Source of the DNA: Cristatella mucedo
Taxonomy: Eukaryota > Bryozoa > Phylactolaemata > Cristatellidae
Assembly (NCBI GenBank): GCA_009760855.2
Contig: WPIO01000074.1
Span: 132,001-196,000, forward strand
Length of the DNA: 64,000 nucleotides
Reading direction: 5' to 3'
Positions within the stretch are counted from its first letter, which is position 1. Every line of letters starts with the position of its first letter. Under the pieces are notes generated by a model. It was not told the DNA's origin. It searched no databases and saw only the letters and a list, made by a program, of their open reading frames with translations. This document shows positions 46,913-56,298 of the stretch, one piece after another. A program made the position numbers and the translations under genes.

Positions 46913-47463
46913 TCCAAATCAGTACTAGGAATTCTTACACTACCAGCTGCTATGTAATCTAGTGGAGGTTCTACACAATTCAATCCAGGAACAAAAATCT
47001 CAAACTCAGAGTAAAAGCATTCACTAAGTTTTAAAACATGTAAACCTAATAAGCATTGCGCGTGATATTGTTTAGGTATAAAGTCATCAACAATACTCCT
47101 GCTCCATAAGCATTTTACTAAGGTACTGCCGTCCATTATTCCATCAGGAGAATACAGATGTATACACCGTCGCTACTAAAACAATCATTTGCATTATCAA
47201 GTTTTACTTTAAGTTTCATTTCTAAAAACTTTGCAGCAATAGGCTCAAATACTTTACCAAATAACATTGGAGGAAATCTCAAACTAGAATTGTTAGCAAT
47301 AGATTTTATAGTTTTCTATTAGCAATTAATTCTATATCAACTTCTGTCTGATCTCCAAATACTAAGCCATTTCAGGCACTAAGTAAACTTCTGAACCTCC
47401 AATGTTCAAAGACATTGATTTTCTCCGCTCATCCGAACCTTGCACAAAATCAAATCTATTCAT
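46913..47463 (-). pseudogene. Unrecognised viral protein downstream of the capsid gene
   Basis: The ATG at 47,463 follows AAATATA and lies 22 bases after the stop of the capsid gene. The first 33 residues (MNRFDFVQGSDERRKS...) are open, then frameshifts occur near 47,370 and 47,290. The open segment 46,888-47,136 forms its C-terminal half, with blocks IPKQYHAQCLLGLHVLKL and EIFVPGLNCVEPPLDYIA. I do not recognise the fold. Its place next to the capsid gene makes a minor capsid (penton-like) role conceivable, but no residue supports that. The 3' end seems joined to the middle of the integrase, probably by a deletion. Confidence 0.5.
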
Positions 47464-47485
47464 TATATTTCTGCTTTAAATTTTT

Positions 47486-50475
47486 TTAAATGTCAGTTCC
47501 ATCATAAACAAATGTTCGTTTACTGCATGTAAATTGTGGACCATTGCCATTAGAAGTAAGTTCAGCACTATTCTCACAAATAGTTAAATGGTGTATCATA
47601 ACACTTGTTTGATCAGCGCCAGCAGCAGTAGGAATTTGAGAGTTAAACTCAACCGTTCCATCAAGTTTTAAAGTTACTCTTAAAGGTTCATCGTTATATG
47701 GCAGATCAACTACATGAATTGGATATAGCATAAGTCATTCTGGATGCGTCAAACCAACAGGTTCTGTAACTTCATTTAATCCTAGCTAATGCTTTCTAAA
47801 CTGTGTAAAATCTAGATAAGCAGTTGAGCATTTTCCACCCTTGAAGTAGCTACTTATAGAGACAGCTGGATACTGTTTTGACCCATTAGCAAGTACAGTT
47901 ACATTTTTTAATATCGCAGTGATTATACGTGCCTACATTCCCAGTATAGCTATCAAATCTACTAAAATTGTGTGCTGCAACAATTAACCATCTAACTTTA
48001 TCAATTGTTTTTTGTACAGATAGACTTTTAGTAAATTTTATGTCTTGATTAAAGCTCTTTATTTTAATGTTCTCATAACGTCTGACTCTGCAATTAAGTC
48101 TAATTTTCTTTGCTTTTTTACTTGATATACCTGCAAGTGCTCCTTGAATACTTTCTTAAGGAGTAACACACGGAACCATCAATCTCATCTTTGACATGTT
48201 CATTTCAAATCCAAGCCATTGTCCATCTCCAGCACCTCCTGTTACGTTTCTTGTTGTAATTGCATTGCCAGCAGCTCCAGCAGCAGATGCACCAGTCATT
48301 AATAGCATCAAAATCGCTACCACCAACTCGTGTCATTTTAAGCGTAAATGGAATATTATACAGAATTGTGCTCATATCTGCGCAAAATCCAGAGAACCTT
48401 GAAAGAGGAAGTGAAATACTAAACGTTCCTACATTATCTGGAGCAATGCTTGTTAAAAATCTTCTGTACAAATAATCAATATTGCTAGCAACTGCTCCAC
48501 TTGCAGTTGGACTTGTATAGTTTCCACTTCCCATGTATAAATCCTCAGTTGAACTTGCTTCAATTTTTTCCAGCCAGTCGCAGGTCCTTCTGTTCGACTA
48601 TAATCATTTGGATAAGTAAGGTAGCCAATAAGATTTGTTACAGTTTCAGGAGCCTATTTATGAGAGTATGTTTATATCTCTTCTGCTCCAAGTATAATTC
48701 TCATCGAACTGAATAACCACGCTCCAGCATAATTAATAAGACCAACACTTAAAGCTCTAGGAGGTGCAATGAATGCGGGATTTGCAACTGCAGTCTGTTA
48801 TAATAATAATAATAATAATTCACTTGATTAAGCGCCCTCAGTGAACTTAATCTCTCTCTAGGCGCTTTACATTTGCTGTAAAGTGAAATGCAATTGAATG
48901 GTAAGTAAAATCATGCTTGAAAAACAAACGAAATGAATAATATGGTTAGGGGAGACATGCACAGGGTCAGCATGCAAGTGTGGTTAGTGGCAGCATGCAC
49001 AGTGTCAGCACGCATAAGCACATCAAGGACGAATCACAGGGATCCACTAAATGCTGTCCTAAATAGGTGTGTTTTTAGGTTCCTTTTAAATGTGGTCAGG
49101 TCAGGGGATGTTCTGACGCAGGTCGGCAGGGAGTTCCAGGCTTTGGGAGCATGTGAACTAAATGCACGGTCTCCAAAGAATTTAAGGTTTGTATGAGGTA
49201 TTTCTAGACTGTTGGATTCCGAAAAGCGGGTGGTACGCTGCTTGGCCTGATGGGTAGTATATCTGACAGATAGGCTGGAGCCATAGAATGAAGTGACCTA
49301 AAAGTGAGCGACAAAACCTTGAAGTCAATCCGTTGCTTGACTGGTAGCCAGTGCAGGTCGGCGAGAAGTGGAGTAATGTGGCAACTGCGACGCTCACGAA
49401 AGACAAGCCTAGCTGCAGAGTTTTGCACCAGCTGCAATCGCCTGATCGCACATGCCGGTAGGCCAGCGAGCAGTTAGTTGCAGAAGTCGAGACGGGATGT
49501 CACAAATGCATGGACCAACTTGGACGTGGTCTCTTTATCTAAACAAGCCCGAATTTGAGCAATGGTATGAAGCTGAAAATAGGCAGATTTGACTGTGGAG
49601 CTGATATGGTCGTCTAACGAGAGGTCGCTTTGGAATATGACACCTAGATTTCGAGCTGATTCAACTGGAGATATGCTGGCAGAGCCAATTTTGAGAGTCA
49701 GCCTTTCCAATCTCTGGATCACACTGGGTTTGCCCATAACTAGTAAGTTAGTTTTATCATCGTTAAGTTTTAGAAAATTTGCTGCCATCCATGTGCGGAT
49801 GTCATCAATGCATGCAGCTAGTGAGTTTAGAGAATTTGAGGTGCTCGAAGGCTGGGAGGGATCAAAGCAAAGGTACAACTGAGTGTCATCCGCATAGAAG
49901 TGAAAGCCTAGATTGTGCTTGGCAATCACATCAGCAAGAGGCAGAGTATAAACCGTGAAAAGAACCAGACCTAGCACGGAGCCCTGAGGTACTCGATATT
50001 TCAGAGGTACTTCAGATGATCTTTGTCCATTCACGTCAATACTCTGGAGTCTCCCACTGAGATAGGACCTGAACCACTGCAGAGCAGTGCCAGTGATGCC
50101 CAGGCGAGATGAGAGGCGCTCTAGAAGAACTTTGTGATCGATGGTATCAAAAGCTGCCGAAAGATCAAGCAAAACAAGCAGAGACACTCTACCCATGTCT
50201 GCATTCCTAAGTAGGTCGTTGTATACCCGAAGCAATGCTGACTCTGTGGAGTGTTGAACTTGTAATTGTCCTTCAAGCAGTAGATAAGCATCAGATAACA
50301 CATAACAGAGATGTTGCTCTCCAAGAACAGTACATGTAACTAGCTTGTTTGCAATATTATCCGTCTCACTTCCATTGCTTTGATAAAATTCTGTGTATTG
50401 GTAGTCTTTAATTTTGTAGTTAGGAAAACTAGGATCACCTAATTCGAGTATGCTCTCAATTGGAGCACTTTCCAT
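47486..50475 (-). pseudogene. Major capsid protein gene, interrupted by a LINE
   Basis: Follows the capsid protein family of adintovirus/Polinton-like elements of invertebrates, a double jelly-roll virion shell protein. The N-terminal part, 50,475 to about 50,255, is open for about 74 residues (ELGDPSFPNYKIKDY is a hallmark). A LINE then occupies 48,799-50,254. Similarity resumes on the far side (blocks near 48,720, 48,640 and 48,440: IGYLTYPNDY, FSISLPLSRFSGF), continues near 48,250, 48,000 and 47,900, and ends in the open piece 47,486-47,731. Even without the LINE there are several frameshifts. Excluding the LINE, the gene is about 510 codons long, normal for the family. The LINE junctions show no clear target duplication, and some capsid codons appear lost. 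The ATG is preceded by TATATAGAGAAGAA. Confidence 0.8.
48799..50254 (-). mobile_element. Young LINE insertion inside the viral capsid gene
   Basis: 5'-truncated copy of the abundant L2-like LINE, in the same orientation as the capsid gene. The RT part from 50,254 to 49,474 is open and keeps FYADDTQ and VPQGSVLG. One stop sits after SRLDFCN, then the next block ([20 protein letters not shown]) is open again to 49,204. The 3' UTR, hairpin and AAT tail end at 48,799. It is the least decayed copy in the window. By chance the capsid ATG and the RT are in one frame, giving a 333-codon hybrid ORF at 49,474-50,475. Confidence 0.92.
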
Positions 50476-50487
50476 TTCTTCTCTATA

Positions 50488-51094
50488 TAAAAAAGTAAAA
50501 ATGTATTTCTTATTCTGAATGTATAAGCCAGCACCAATTTTTTCATATATCCACCATATCCATCAGGCCTTGGCATTATAGCAGGGACGGCAGATTTCTC
50601 TTGTACAACTCTTTCTATTTCTTTGTATGCTTTTGGATCATTTTCTTTTAGCGTTTCTGAATAATCTTCAGTCTAAGAGTCTTCCATCTTTGCTTTTTAT
50701 TTTATTCCTTGGTTTAAGTTTCTCAAGCATTGCTTGTTTTTTCTCAAGATCTATTTCTACTATTTTTCTATCACAATCTTCTTTTGTACGTTTCTCTAGT
50801 TCATACTCAAGTTCTTTCTTTCTTTCTTCTTTCCTCATCAAGTTTGTCATCAAGATCTCTACGCTTGTTAGCATATTCCTGATCAATATTTTCTTTCTTT
50901 GTCTGCAACTCAATTTATTTTCTAGCTTGGTGCATTTCAATGCCCTTGTTAGCAATATTCATGCTAAGTCTAGTAAGTCCAATTAGCACAGGTACTGCTT
51001 TACCAACACCATCAATAATCTTGCCAAGTACGCCAGAACCATGATATTTTTCGCCAGTTATTCTCCCATGACCAATTCTGGCATAGCTACCCAT
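50488..51094 (-). pseudogene. Viral coiled-coil protein with Gly-rich N terminus
   Basis: Starts MGSYARIGHGRITG, after TATAAG, seven bases downstream of the preceding gene's stop. The first 60 residues contain GSGVLGKIIDGVGKAVPVLIG, which could form an amphipathic helix. After a frameshift near 50,920 come about 95 residues extremely rich in Glu and Lys (50,668-50,955), a likely coiled coil, and a second frameshift leads into a short C-terminal part. It ends at or near the TATATAG motif that precedes the capsid ATG. Gly-rich, amphipathic N termini occur in minor core proteins of adenovirus-like particles, but I cannot assign this one. Hypothetical. Confidence 0.55.
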
Positions 51095-51100
51095 CTTATA

Positions 51101-51926
51101 TTATTTCGAAATTTCTATTGTAACTACAGCATCTGTAATAGTATTTATTGAATTTTTGTTTTGATCTGTTAAACTAATTGCAATACTACTGACAGCATCA
51201 ATATTCCCACGAGCTGGTAAGTATAAAATATTTGGAACATGTACGTCAACCTTCTCTCCTGGATCAATATCATCAATATCAATCAAATATAAAGATGATG
51301 ATTGTTCTAAAAATCCTTTTTTATGTTCAAGCCTTATATTAGTTATTCCAAGTTATTCCAATAGTTATTCCAAGCCTTATATTATTACCAGAGAAGTGCA
51401 TAGCTTTTTCTACTGCTTCATATGGAGTTCCACCAACCATTGCAGGATCGAATGAACCTTGTTGGTTTTAATTTAAACCTAGAGTATCGCCAATTGAATT
51501 AATTATTCCAGAATTAGTTCCGAGTAATGCAATATATTTACCAGTAACTTGCATTCTTATTCTATCATCTGTATCAACACTAAATTGTATTCCACTACTA
51601 TTATGCTATTATTATTATACTACTATTAGCAGACTGTAAAAGGAGCCAGCTCTTCCTAGAGCTTGATTTAATGCAAAGACAACCTTTTGACTATCATAGT
51701 ATCCTTCTGGTATTGCAACTGAGAAATTATTAGCGTTTGTCATACTTGCTTTATACCAAAGCATATCATTTACTCCAGTAGTAATATTTGATATTGTTCT
51801 GTTTGCATATGTAAACTCAACTCTTCGTAAGCCTATTTGATTATAACCAGAATCAGATCCAAGCATTAACGGTGGAACTAGAGTTTTCGAATCTGAACTA
51901 GTAGTTCCAGTTTTTCTTATAGACAT
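51101..51926 (-). pseudogene. Viral structural protein S1 (spike/minor capsid type)
   Basis: ATG at 51,926 (MSIRKTG), after AATATAAGA. The N-terminal 100 residues are open: a beta-rich segment with RRVEFTYANRTISN and then FSVAIPEGYYDSQKVVFALN, a wording seen in virion proteins of large DNA viruses and related elements. Frameshifts and stops follow between 51,610 and 51,300. The C-terminal piece (51,101-51,286) has ARGNIDAVSSIAISLTDQNK and ends VVTIEISK. The same C-terminal pattern (I-x-I-T-D-Q-N, then VVIEI) ends the gene just upstream, so the two are related or share a module. I infer a structural role from the beta-rich composition and the place beside the capsid gene. Confidence 0.6.
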
Positions 51927-51933
51927 TCTTATA

Positions 51934-52811
51934 TTATATTTCAATAATTTCTATTACAACTGTTATTTGTTGTGATCCAAAATCTAAAACTTTCAAATTT
52001 TGATCTGTAATAGTAATCAATATATCAGAAATAGAATCACCAACAAGATTGTGATATTCAAGAGTGTTCGGTTCATATACAATTTGTTCCCAAGGATAGA
52101 AATTATAAGCAAAACTTCTAAGAGCTTGTATTTCTTTGTTATTTTTATAACTAGTTCCACTTGCAACCAAATTACAGTTTACAAGAATTAGATTTTAAGT
52201 CAGATACAAAAACTTTATTCTTTGAATAAACTTTATTTCCTAGACCTACAACTAATTGTTTGAAATCTTTTCCATGAGCTTGATTATATTTAGTTATCAA
52301 TAAGGTCCTGTCTGTCGTATAAACAGTGCAAGTAAATCCAAGTATGTCTGATATAGTAGACTTAGCAGCAACAAATGTAAATCCAGCAGGCATAATAATC
52401 CAAGAGTTAGAAGTAGCAGTATCAATACCTAAAATAAACTTATCTGTTCCAGATAACACAAAAGATATTTATTGTATCCGCAATACCAGCATTTACATTA
52501 TCAGACACAGCAGCATATATTTCAAGAGGTATCCTTACTACTTGCTCAGATCCACCAGCAAGTCTATACACTAAAGTATTATTTTCAGATGTAATGTTCT
52601 TAATAGAATTCGTTCAAAAAAACTTTTTAAAGCATATCTTAAACCTTTTATTCTTAAGCTTTATTGGGTTATTGATGCTTACTCTAATATGATTAGTAGT
52701 TCCAGTTATGTTAAAAACGTATCCTTCCTTACCTGCAATGGTATCTTTTTTTATTGACTCAACATTTTTTAGAATCTCCTTTAAAATTACCACACAAAGA
52801 AGATCACTCAT
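51934..52811 (-). pseudogene. Viral structural protein S2, paralogous C terminus to S1
   Basis: ATG at 52,811, with TATATAGAA directly before it, the perfect form of the motif. Open pieces are 52,614-52,811, 52,172-52,459 and 51,934-52,170. Between them at least three frameshifts must be crossed. The middle has SNSWIIMPAGFTFVAAKST and VYTTDRTLLITKYNQAHGK. The end has GDSISDILITITDQNLKVLD...VVIEIIEI, matching the S1 C terminus. The stop TAA is part of the TATAAGA motif of the next gene, seven bases before its ATG. Function unknown; probably a virion protein. Confidence 0.6.
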
Positions 52812-52850
52812 TTCTATATATCATATAAAAGTTTATTGATTTTTAGAAAT

Positions 52851-54310
52851 TTATAACTTTGGTACTTTTCTAGAGTTTGCAAGGTAATCAACAGCAGCAC
52901 TAGTAGAATTTACTACTCCAGTATTTCCAGCAGCAAGCTCACGAATCCACAACTCTATCTTATCAAATACTTCTGAATCACTCTTTACAACTAATGGAAT
53001 TACTTCTATTCCTCGTCCAACTTTTGGTCTTAAATAATCTAAAACTCTGTTCTTTTACACTTCCTTTTTTCTTTTTATCTAGCTCTATAATAACATTTGA
53101 AAGATTTTCTTCACTAAGATTCTGCACAATCTTTCTTATGGGTTTGGATATTTCACCAGTTCTTTTTGCTCCAATAATATCAAGTAAATCTTTCTTCTTA
53201 TTAATTGTTGAATTATATGCTTTTATTACTTCATCTTTTTGTTTATCATCTGCTTTACTATAATAGTTACGTGCATATTCTAAGACATTATGAGCAGTCT
53301 GTTCTAGTTCTTTTTCAGCAGTATACATTTTTTCATTATAAAGTTTTAGTCCCAGCTCATATAGTTTTAAATCTTTATTTGTACTATCAATCTCATTTAT
53401 TATTCTTGTTACATAACTTGGAACATATTTATCTTTATTTTTAACTATTTCAATTAGATTAGCTTTATCCAAATCTTGTACTACTGCTGAAGTTTTCTAG
53501 ACTGTGGAACTCGCTTCCACAATTCTTATGCAACGACAACTACTCTCCTACTGCCGACTATGGCTCATCCTTTTCAGCGGTCCTGAGCTGCTACTTCTAT
53601 GCTACTCACTACCTCAACTGCTCTCCTGACTCTGCTATGCTTCCCGCTTTCTCTTTGTTGCGTGAGACGAAGTCTGTTGGCTACCGAATGCGTACCGAAA
53701 GCCGCTTAGGCTGCGAGTGCACTATACAAAACTCTCCTGCGTAACACCCACATGGTCTTTACGACTTTGTGGAGTTACAGACGGAGATACATTACATTAG
53801 GATTGCCAGTAGTTGGATTTATATTTAACTCTTCAGCTAAACCTTTCTGAGCCACATCCATAGCTTCTCGTACTTCTGGATTTGCTGCGTGTGTTTTTGC
53901 TCTATTTGCTATTGTAATTGCTTTTTTATATTTTCCTTCTTTAACAGCTTTTTCAGCTTTTTGAATAGTGCTTGATATGTCTGTTGGAGGTTTGTATTCC
54001 AAAAAGTTTTGTAATTGTTCTTTGTTTTCTATTTGTAAAGCAAGTTTAGGTCTAATTCTTTTAAGTTTCTCGATGACAACTTTGCCTGAGTTATCAGTTG
54101 ATCTCTCTAATGCTTCTCATTAAATCTATGTTTAGCAGCATCTCTTACAGTCATTTCTGACTCTATTCTTTGTATCCCACTGGAGTTTTCTAGAATGTTT
54201 GCATCTCTTAGATCTTGAAGATTTTGCAGTTTAGCTTCATAATCAAGTGCTTCTTGAACACTTCCTTTGTAAGACTTGTTACCACTTGAGTAAATTTTTT
54301 CATTAAACAT
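52851..54310 (-). pseudogene. Viral helical protein split by a foreign insertion
   Basis: ATG at 54,310, after ATATAGTAAA. The N-terminal piece (54,107-54,310) is rich in charged residues. A frameshift near 54,105 leads to EKLKRIRPKLALQIENKEQL and a piece with DISSTIQKAEKAVKEGKYKK (53,775-54,002), which looks like a short alpha-helical (TPR-like) segment. About 290 bases of non-viral sequence then interrupt the gene (about 53,490-53,780). It resumes with NLIEIVKNKDKYVPSYVTRI (52,978-53,472), another helical stretch, and after a frameshift near 53,040 ends LANSRKVPKL. Whether the two halves were one gene or two is inferred from the lack of a start motif before the second half. No family recognised. 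Confidence 0.55.
53490..53780 (+). mobile_element. Non-viral insertion, likely the end of a LINE ORF
   Basis: GC content jumps compared with both flanks. On the plus strand the start reads FSRLWNSLPQFL, wording common near the C terminus of non-LTR retrotransposon reverse transcriptases, followed by an open stretch of about 70 residues. It differs from the abundant LINE of the window. The boundaries are estimated and I could not find a target duplication. Confidence 0.55.
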
Positions 54311-54323
54311 TTTACTATATCTA

Positions 54324-54992
54324 TTAAGAATTAAAAAATGTCATTAATTGCTTTCCTTCTGAATCAACTGACCAAAATCTGTCTTCCGAATCAATCTTTG
54401 TTAGATCTATTACGCAATATCCAAAACGGTTTCTAGTATAAGAGTTAACCCATTCTCTAAATTGTTTCTTATCAATATCTCCAACTTATGCATCTAGAAT
54501 ATACTCGATGTCAGTTGTGTTTTGCTTAAAGATTACTATTAAATTTACATTGTTTCTAATTTCTCTCCTATGTATATTAGTAAATCCTTGAGCAAGATAA
54601 AAAATATTTTTAAGCCTTTATGTCTTCCTCCCGTGAAATAGTCTAATATTTTAGTTTGATCTTCTGTCATTAAATCATCAAGTACAACTACATTATTGCA
54701 GTTCTCATAATAGTCTACTTCTGGCATAGCATCAATTCCATTTATCCAAGAGTAAGCCTTGTTTTTTTCTGTCATCGACATAAGTCCGCGATACAACTTT
54801 TGGTCTAGACTTGAAGCAATAATTTCACAACAATCATAACTAACCGTAGAATATCCAGTTCATTATGAGCTGAGATTTACCTGAACCACTTGGGTCTAAA
54901 ACCAAAGTTCTAATTGGAACATTTGGTAGAGGTTCTTTATGGCCAGTATCTACATCTTGCCCAAAATTAAACGCTCTTACTCGAAGAGACAT
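54324..54992 (-). pseudogene. Packaging ATPase (FtsK/HerA A32-like)
   Basis: ATG at 54,992 (MSLRVRAFNFGQ) after TATAGGAA. The Walker A motif reads LDPSGSGKSQL at about 54,868-54,900. A frameshift follows, then ORF 54,545-54,796 holds the Walker B motif NNVVVLDDLM (about 54,670-54,700) and FTGGRHKGL. After another frameshift the frame resumes with NNVNLIVIFKQN and ends MTFFNS. Length about 220 codons, as usual for Polinton ATPases, which pump DNA into capsids. At least two frameshifts, so not functional as read. The start faces the Zn-ribbon gene across 36 bases, so the two share one upstream region. Confidence 0.85.
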
Positions 54993-55028
54993 TTCCTATA
55001 CTAAAAAAAAAGTGTTTATGTTATAGAA
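54993..55028. promoter_or_regulatory. Divergent start region, ATPase / Zn-ribbon
   Basis: Thirty-six AT-rich bases between two divergent ATGs. Each ATG is preceded by its own motif copy: TATAGGAA on the minus side, TTATAGAA on the plus side. Confidence 0.6.
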
Positions 55029-55337
55029 ATGGAAATAATTTACTGCTTAAAATGTAAGAAGCCTACAGATAGCATTCATGAAGATTATACTGAAATAGAT
55101 AGTACAAAAGGTCTTAGAGGAATGATTAAAGCAATTTGTGCTATCTGTGAGCACAAAACGTCCAAGCTTGCTAAGCTTAGAAGTAGTGGTAGTGGCGTTC
55201 TAGCTCATGAAAAAACGTTAGGCACGAGTGTAGCGAGTGGAGTTTTGAGTCATGGGAAAAAGTTTGGCGGATCAGAAGACAAAGCAAGCGTACTTTCTGA
55301 ACTAAGAAAAGCTATCAACAGTTTAAAAAAAAGATAA
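55029..55337 (+). CDS. Small Zn-ribbon protein
   Basis: Intact 102-residue ORF with ATG right after TTATAGAA. Cys6-x2-Cys9 near the N terminus and Cys37-x2-Cys40 form a typical four-cysteine zinc ribbon, with basic residues just after the second pair. This short ribbon protein is a regular member of Polinton/adintovirus gene sets (similar to DUF5679). Its role is unknown, perhaps a DNA-binding core protein. The C-terminal half is Gly/Ser/Lys-rich with two similar segments (GVLAHEKTLG and GVLSHGKKFG). It ends at a run of eight A, directly before the protease, which reads in the -1 frame and has no ATG of its own. Confidence 0.75.
   Translation: MEIIYCLKCKKPTDSIHEDYTEIDSTKGLRGMIKAICAICEHKTSKLAKLRSSGSGVLAHEKTLGTSVASGVLSHGKKFGGSEDKASVLSELRKAINSLKKR
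55322..55328 (+). other. Candidate -1 ribosomal frameshift site
   Basis: T TTA AAA in the phase of the Zn-ribbon frame fits the X XXY YYZ slippery rule. A -1 shift here leads without a stop into the protease frame. An indel in the A run would give the same picture. Confidence 0.4.
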
Positions 55338-55713
55338 AAAGTACGCCACTAACTGATCTCGAAACAAATGATTACGTAAAAGAATTAAATATAAAAGATT
55401 TTCGCGTTGTATTTGCGCGAGATGAACTGAATTATATAAAACAAAATGAGTGCCTTTTCTGTAACACTGCTAAATCAGATCTAGCAATATATCATTTGGT
55501 AGCACTTAAAAAGGTAGGAGATCTATGTTTTTACTTTGATTCATTCTTCGCACCACCAATGCCAGAATTAATTGCTTATTTTGGTGCTACACCAAGTTTT
55601 CAAACTTTTCAACTTCAAGATTACAAAAAACGGATTGTGGAATGAGGTGTTTAATCTTTTTGAAACTAATGGAGCTGGCCGATTTTGGTACAGTCGTGGG
55701 ATTATTAATTTGA
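55338..55713 (+). pseudogene. Adenovirus-type maturation protease (adenain-like)
   Basis: Reads TPLTDLETNDYVKELNIKDF at the start, a common opening of this family in Polintons. The catalytic His lies in IYHLVA (about 55,491), the Asp in YFDSFF (about 55,537), and after one frameshift near 55,625 the catalytic Cys lies in DCGMRCLIFLKLM (about 55,632). A stop follows at 55,711. The enzyme cleaves virion precursor proteins during maturation. His is followed by Leu rather than the usual Trp. No ATG precedes the frame: it runs back into the end of the Zn-ribbon gene in the -1 frame. As read it is broken by the frameshift before the Cys box. Confidence 0.8.
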
Positions 55714-55741
55714 ATTAAACAAAATTTTTCCACTATATAGA

Positions 55742-56231
55742 ATGGAAAATCAAGAAAAGAAATTTGTAGTCCTCCAAAATTCTGCAGTTGTAATCCCCAA
55801 AGGAAAACCTGCACACGTTCACGTTGAAGAGATAATTTCAAAAGATTCCCAACCTTATCTTAGTGCATGGATGTACATAACAGAAGAAGTGCTTCCATTT
55901 CTTCCGAATATTGTAAATAGATCGAGTGAACAATTAGATTTTAAGGGATTTGATATTAGTGCAAGATCAACTATTGGAATTAGGTTTGACTTTAGAAAAA
56001 ACCTAGTATTATGTTTGATGAGAATAATAAACAAATTAAACTATCTAGTCCTGCAGATATAATAAAAAAAACTAGGAAATAGTTTTTGCATAACTGGAAT
56101 TCTTGATGGAAGTTATATTTCAAAAGAGTAATTATAATAATGAAGCAAGATTAAACATTAGATTAAAGACTGACCAAGTAAAAGTTTATAGTTCACCAAA
56201 GAGATCAATGTTTAATCCTGCAGATTTTTAA
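55742..56231 (+). pseudogene. Unrecognised viral protein, about 160 codons
   Basis: ATG right after CTATATAGA. The first 85 residues are open (VVIPKGKPAHVHVEEIISKD, then FLPNIVNRSSEQLDFKGFDI), with alternating hydrophobic residues suggesting a beta-rich fold. A frameshift falls after about 56,000; later frames give MFDENNKQIKL and end KRSMFNPADF at 56,231. It follows the protease by 28 bases on the same strand. I do not recognise the family; a virion protein is possible. Confidence 0.55.
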
Positions 56232-56298
56232 AAGTAAGTATAAATATAAATAAAGAAGTTGTAAGTTAAATTTTTTTTAGATCCTTTTCCGAGTTATA
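56232..56298. other. Short convergent spacer
   Basis: AT-rich spacer between two convergent genes. No motif copy, as expected if the motif belongs to gene starts. Confidence 0.5.

Noticed and set aside
49474-50475. 333-residue ORF as a single gene
   Set aside because: It is the first 74 codons of the viral capsid gene running by chance into an in-frame LINE reverse transcriptase.
53490-53780. A spliceosomal intron in a viral gene
   Set aside because: GT and AG dinucleotides are near the ends, but no pair restores the frame, and the segment reads like the end of a retrotransposon ORF.
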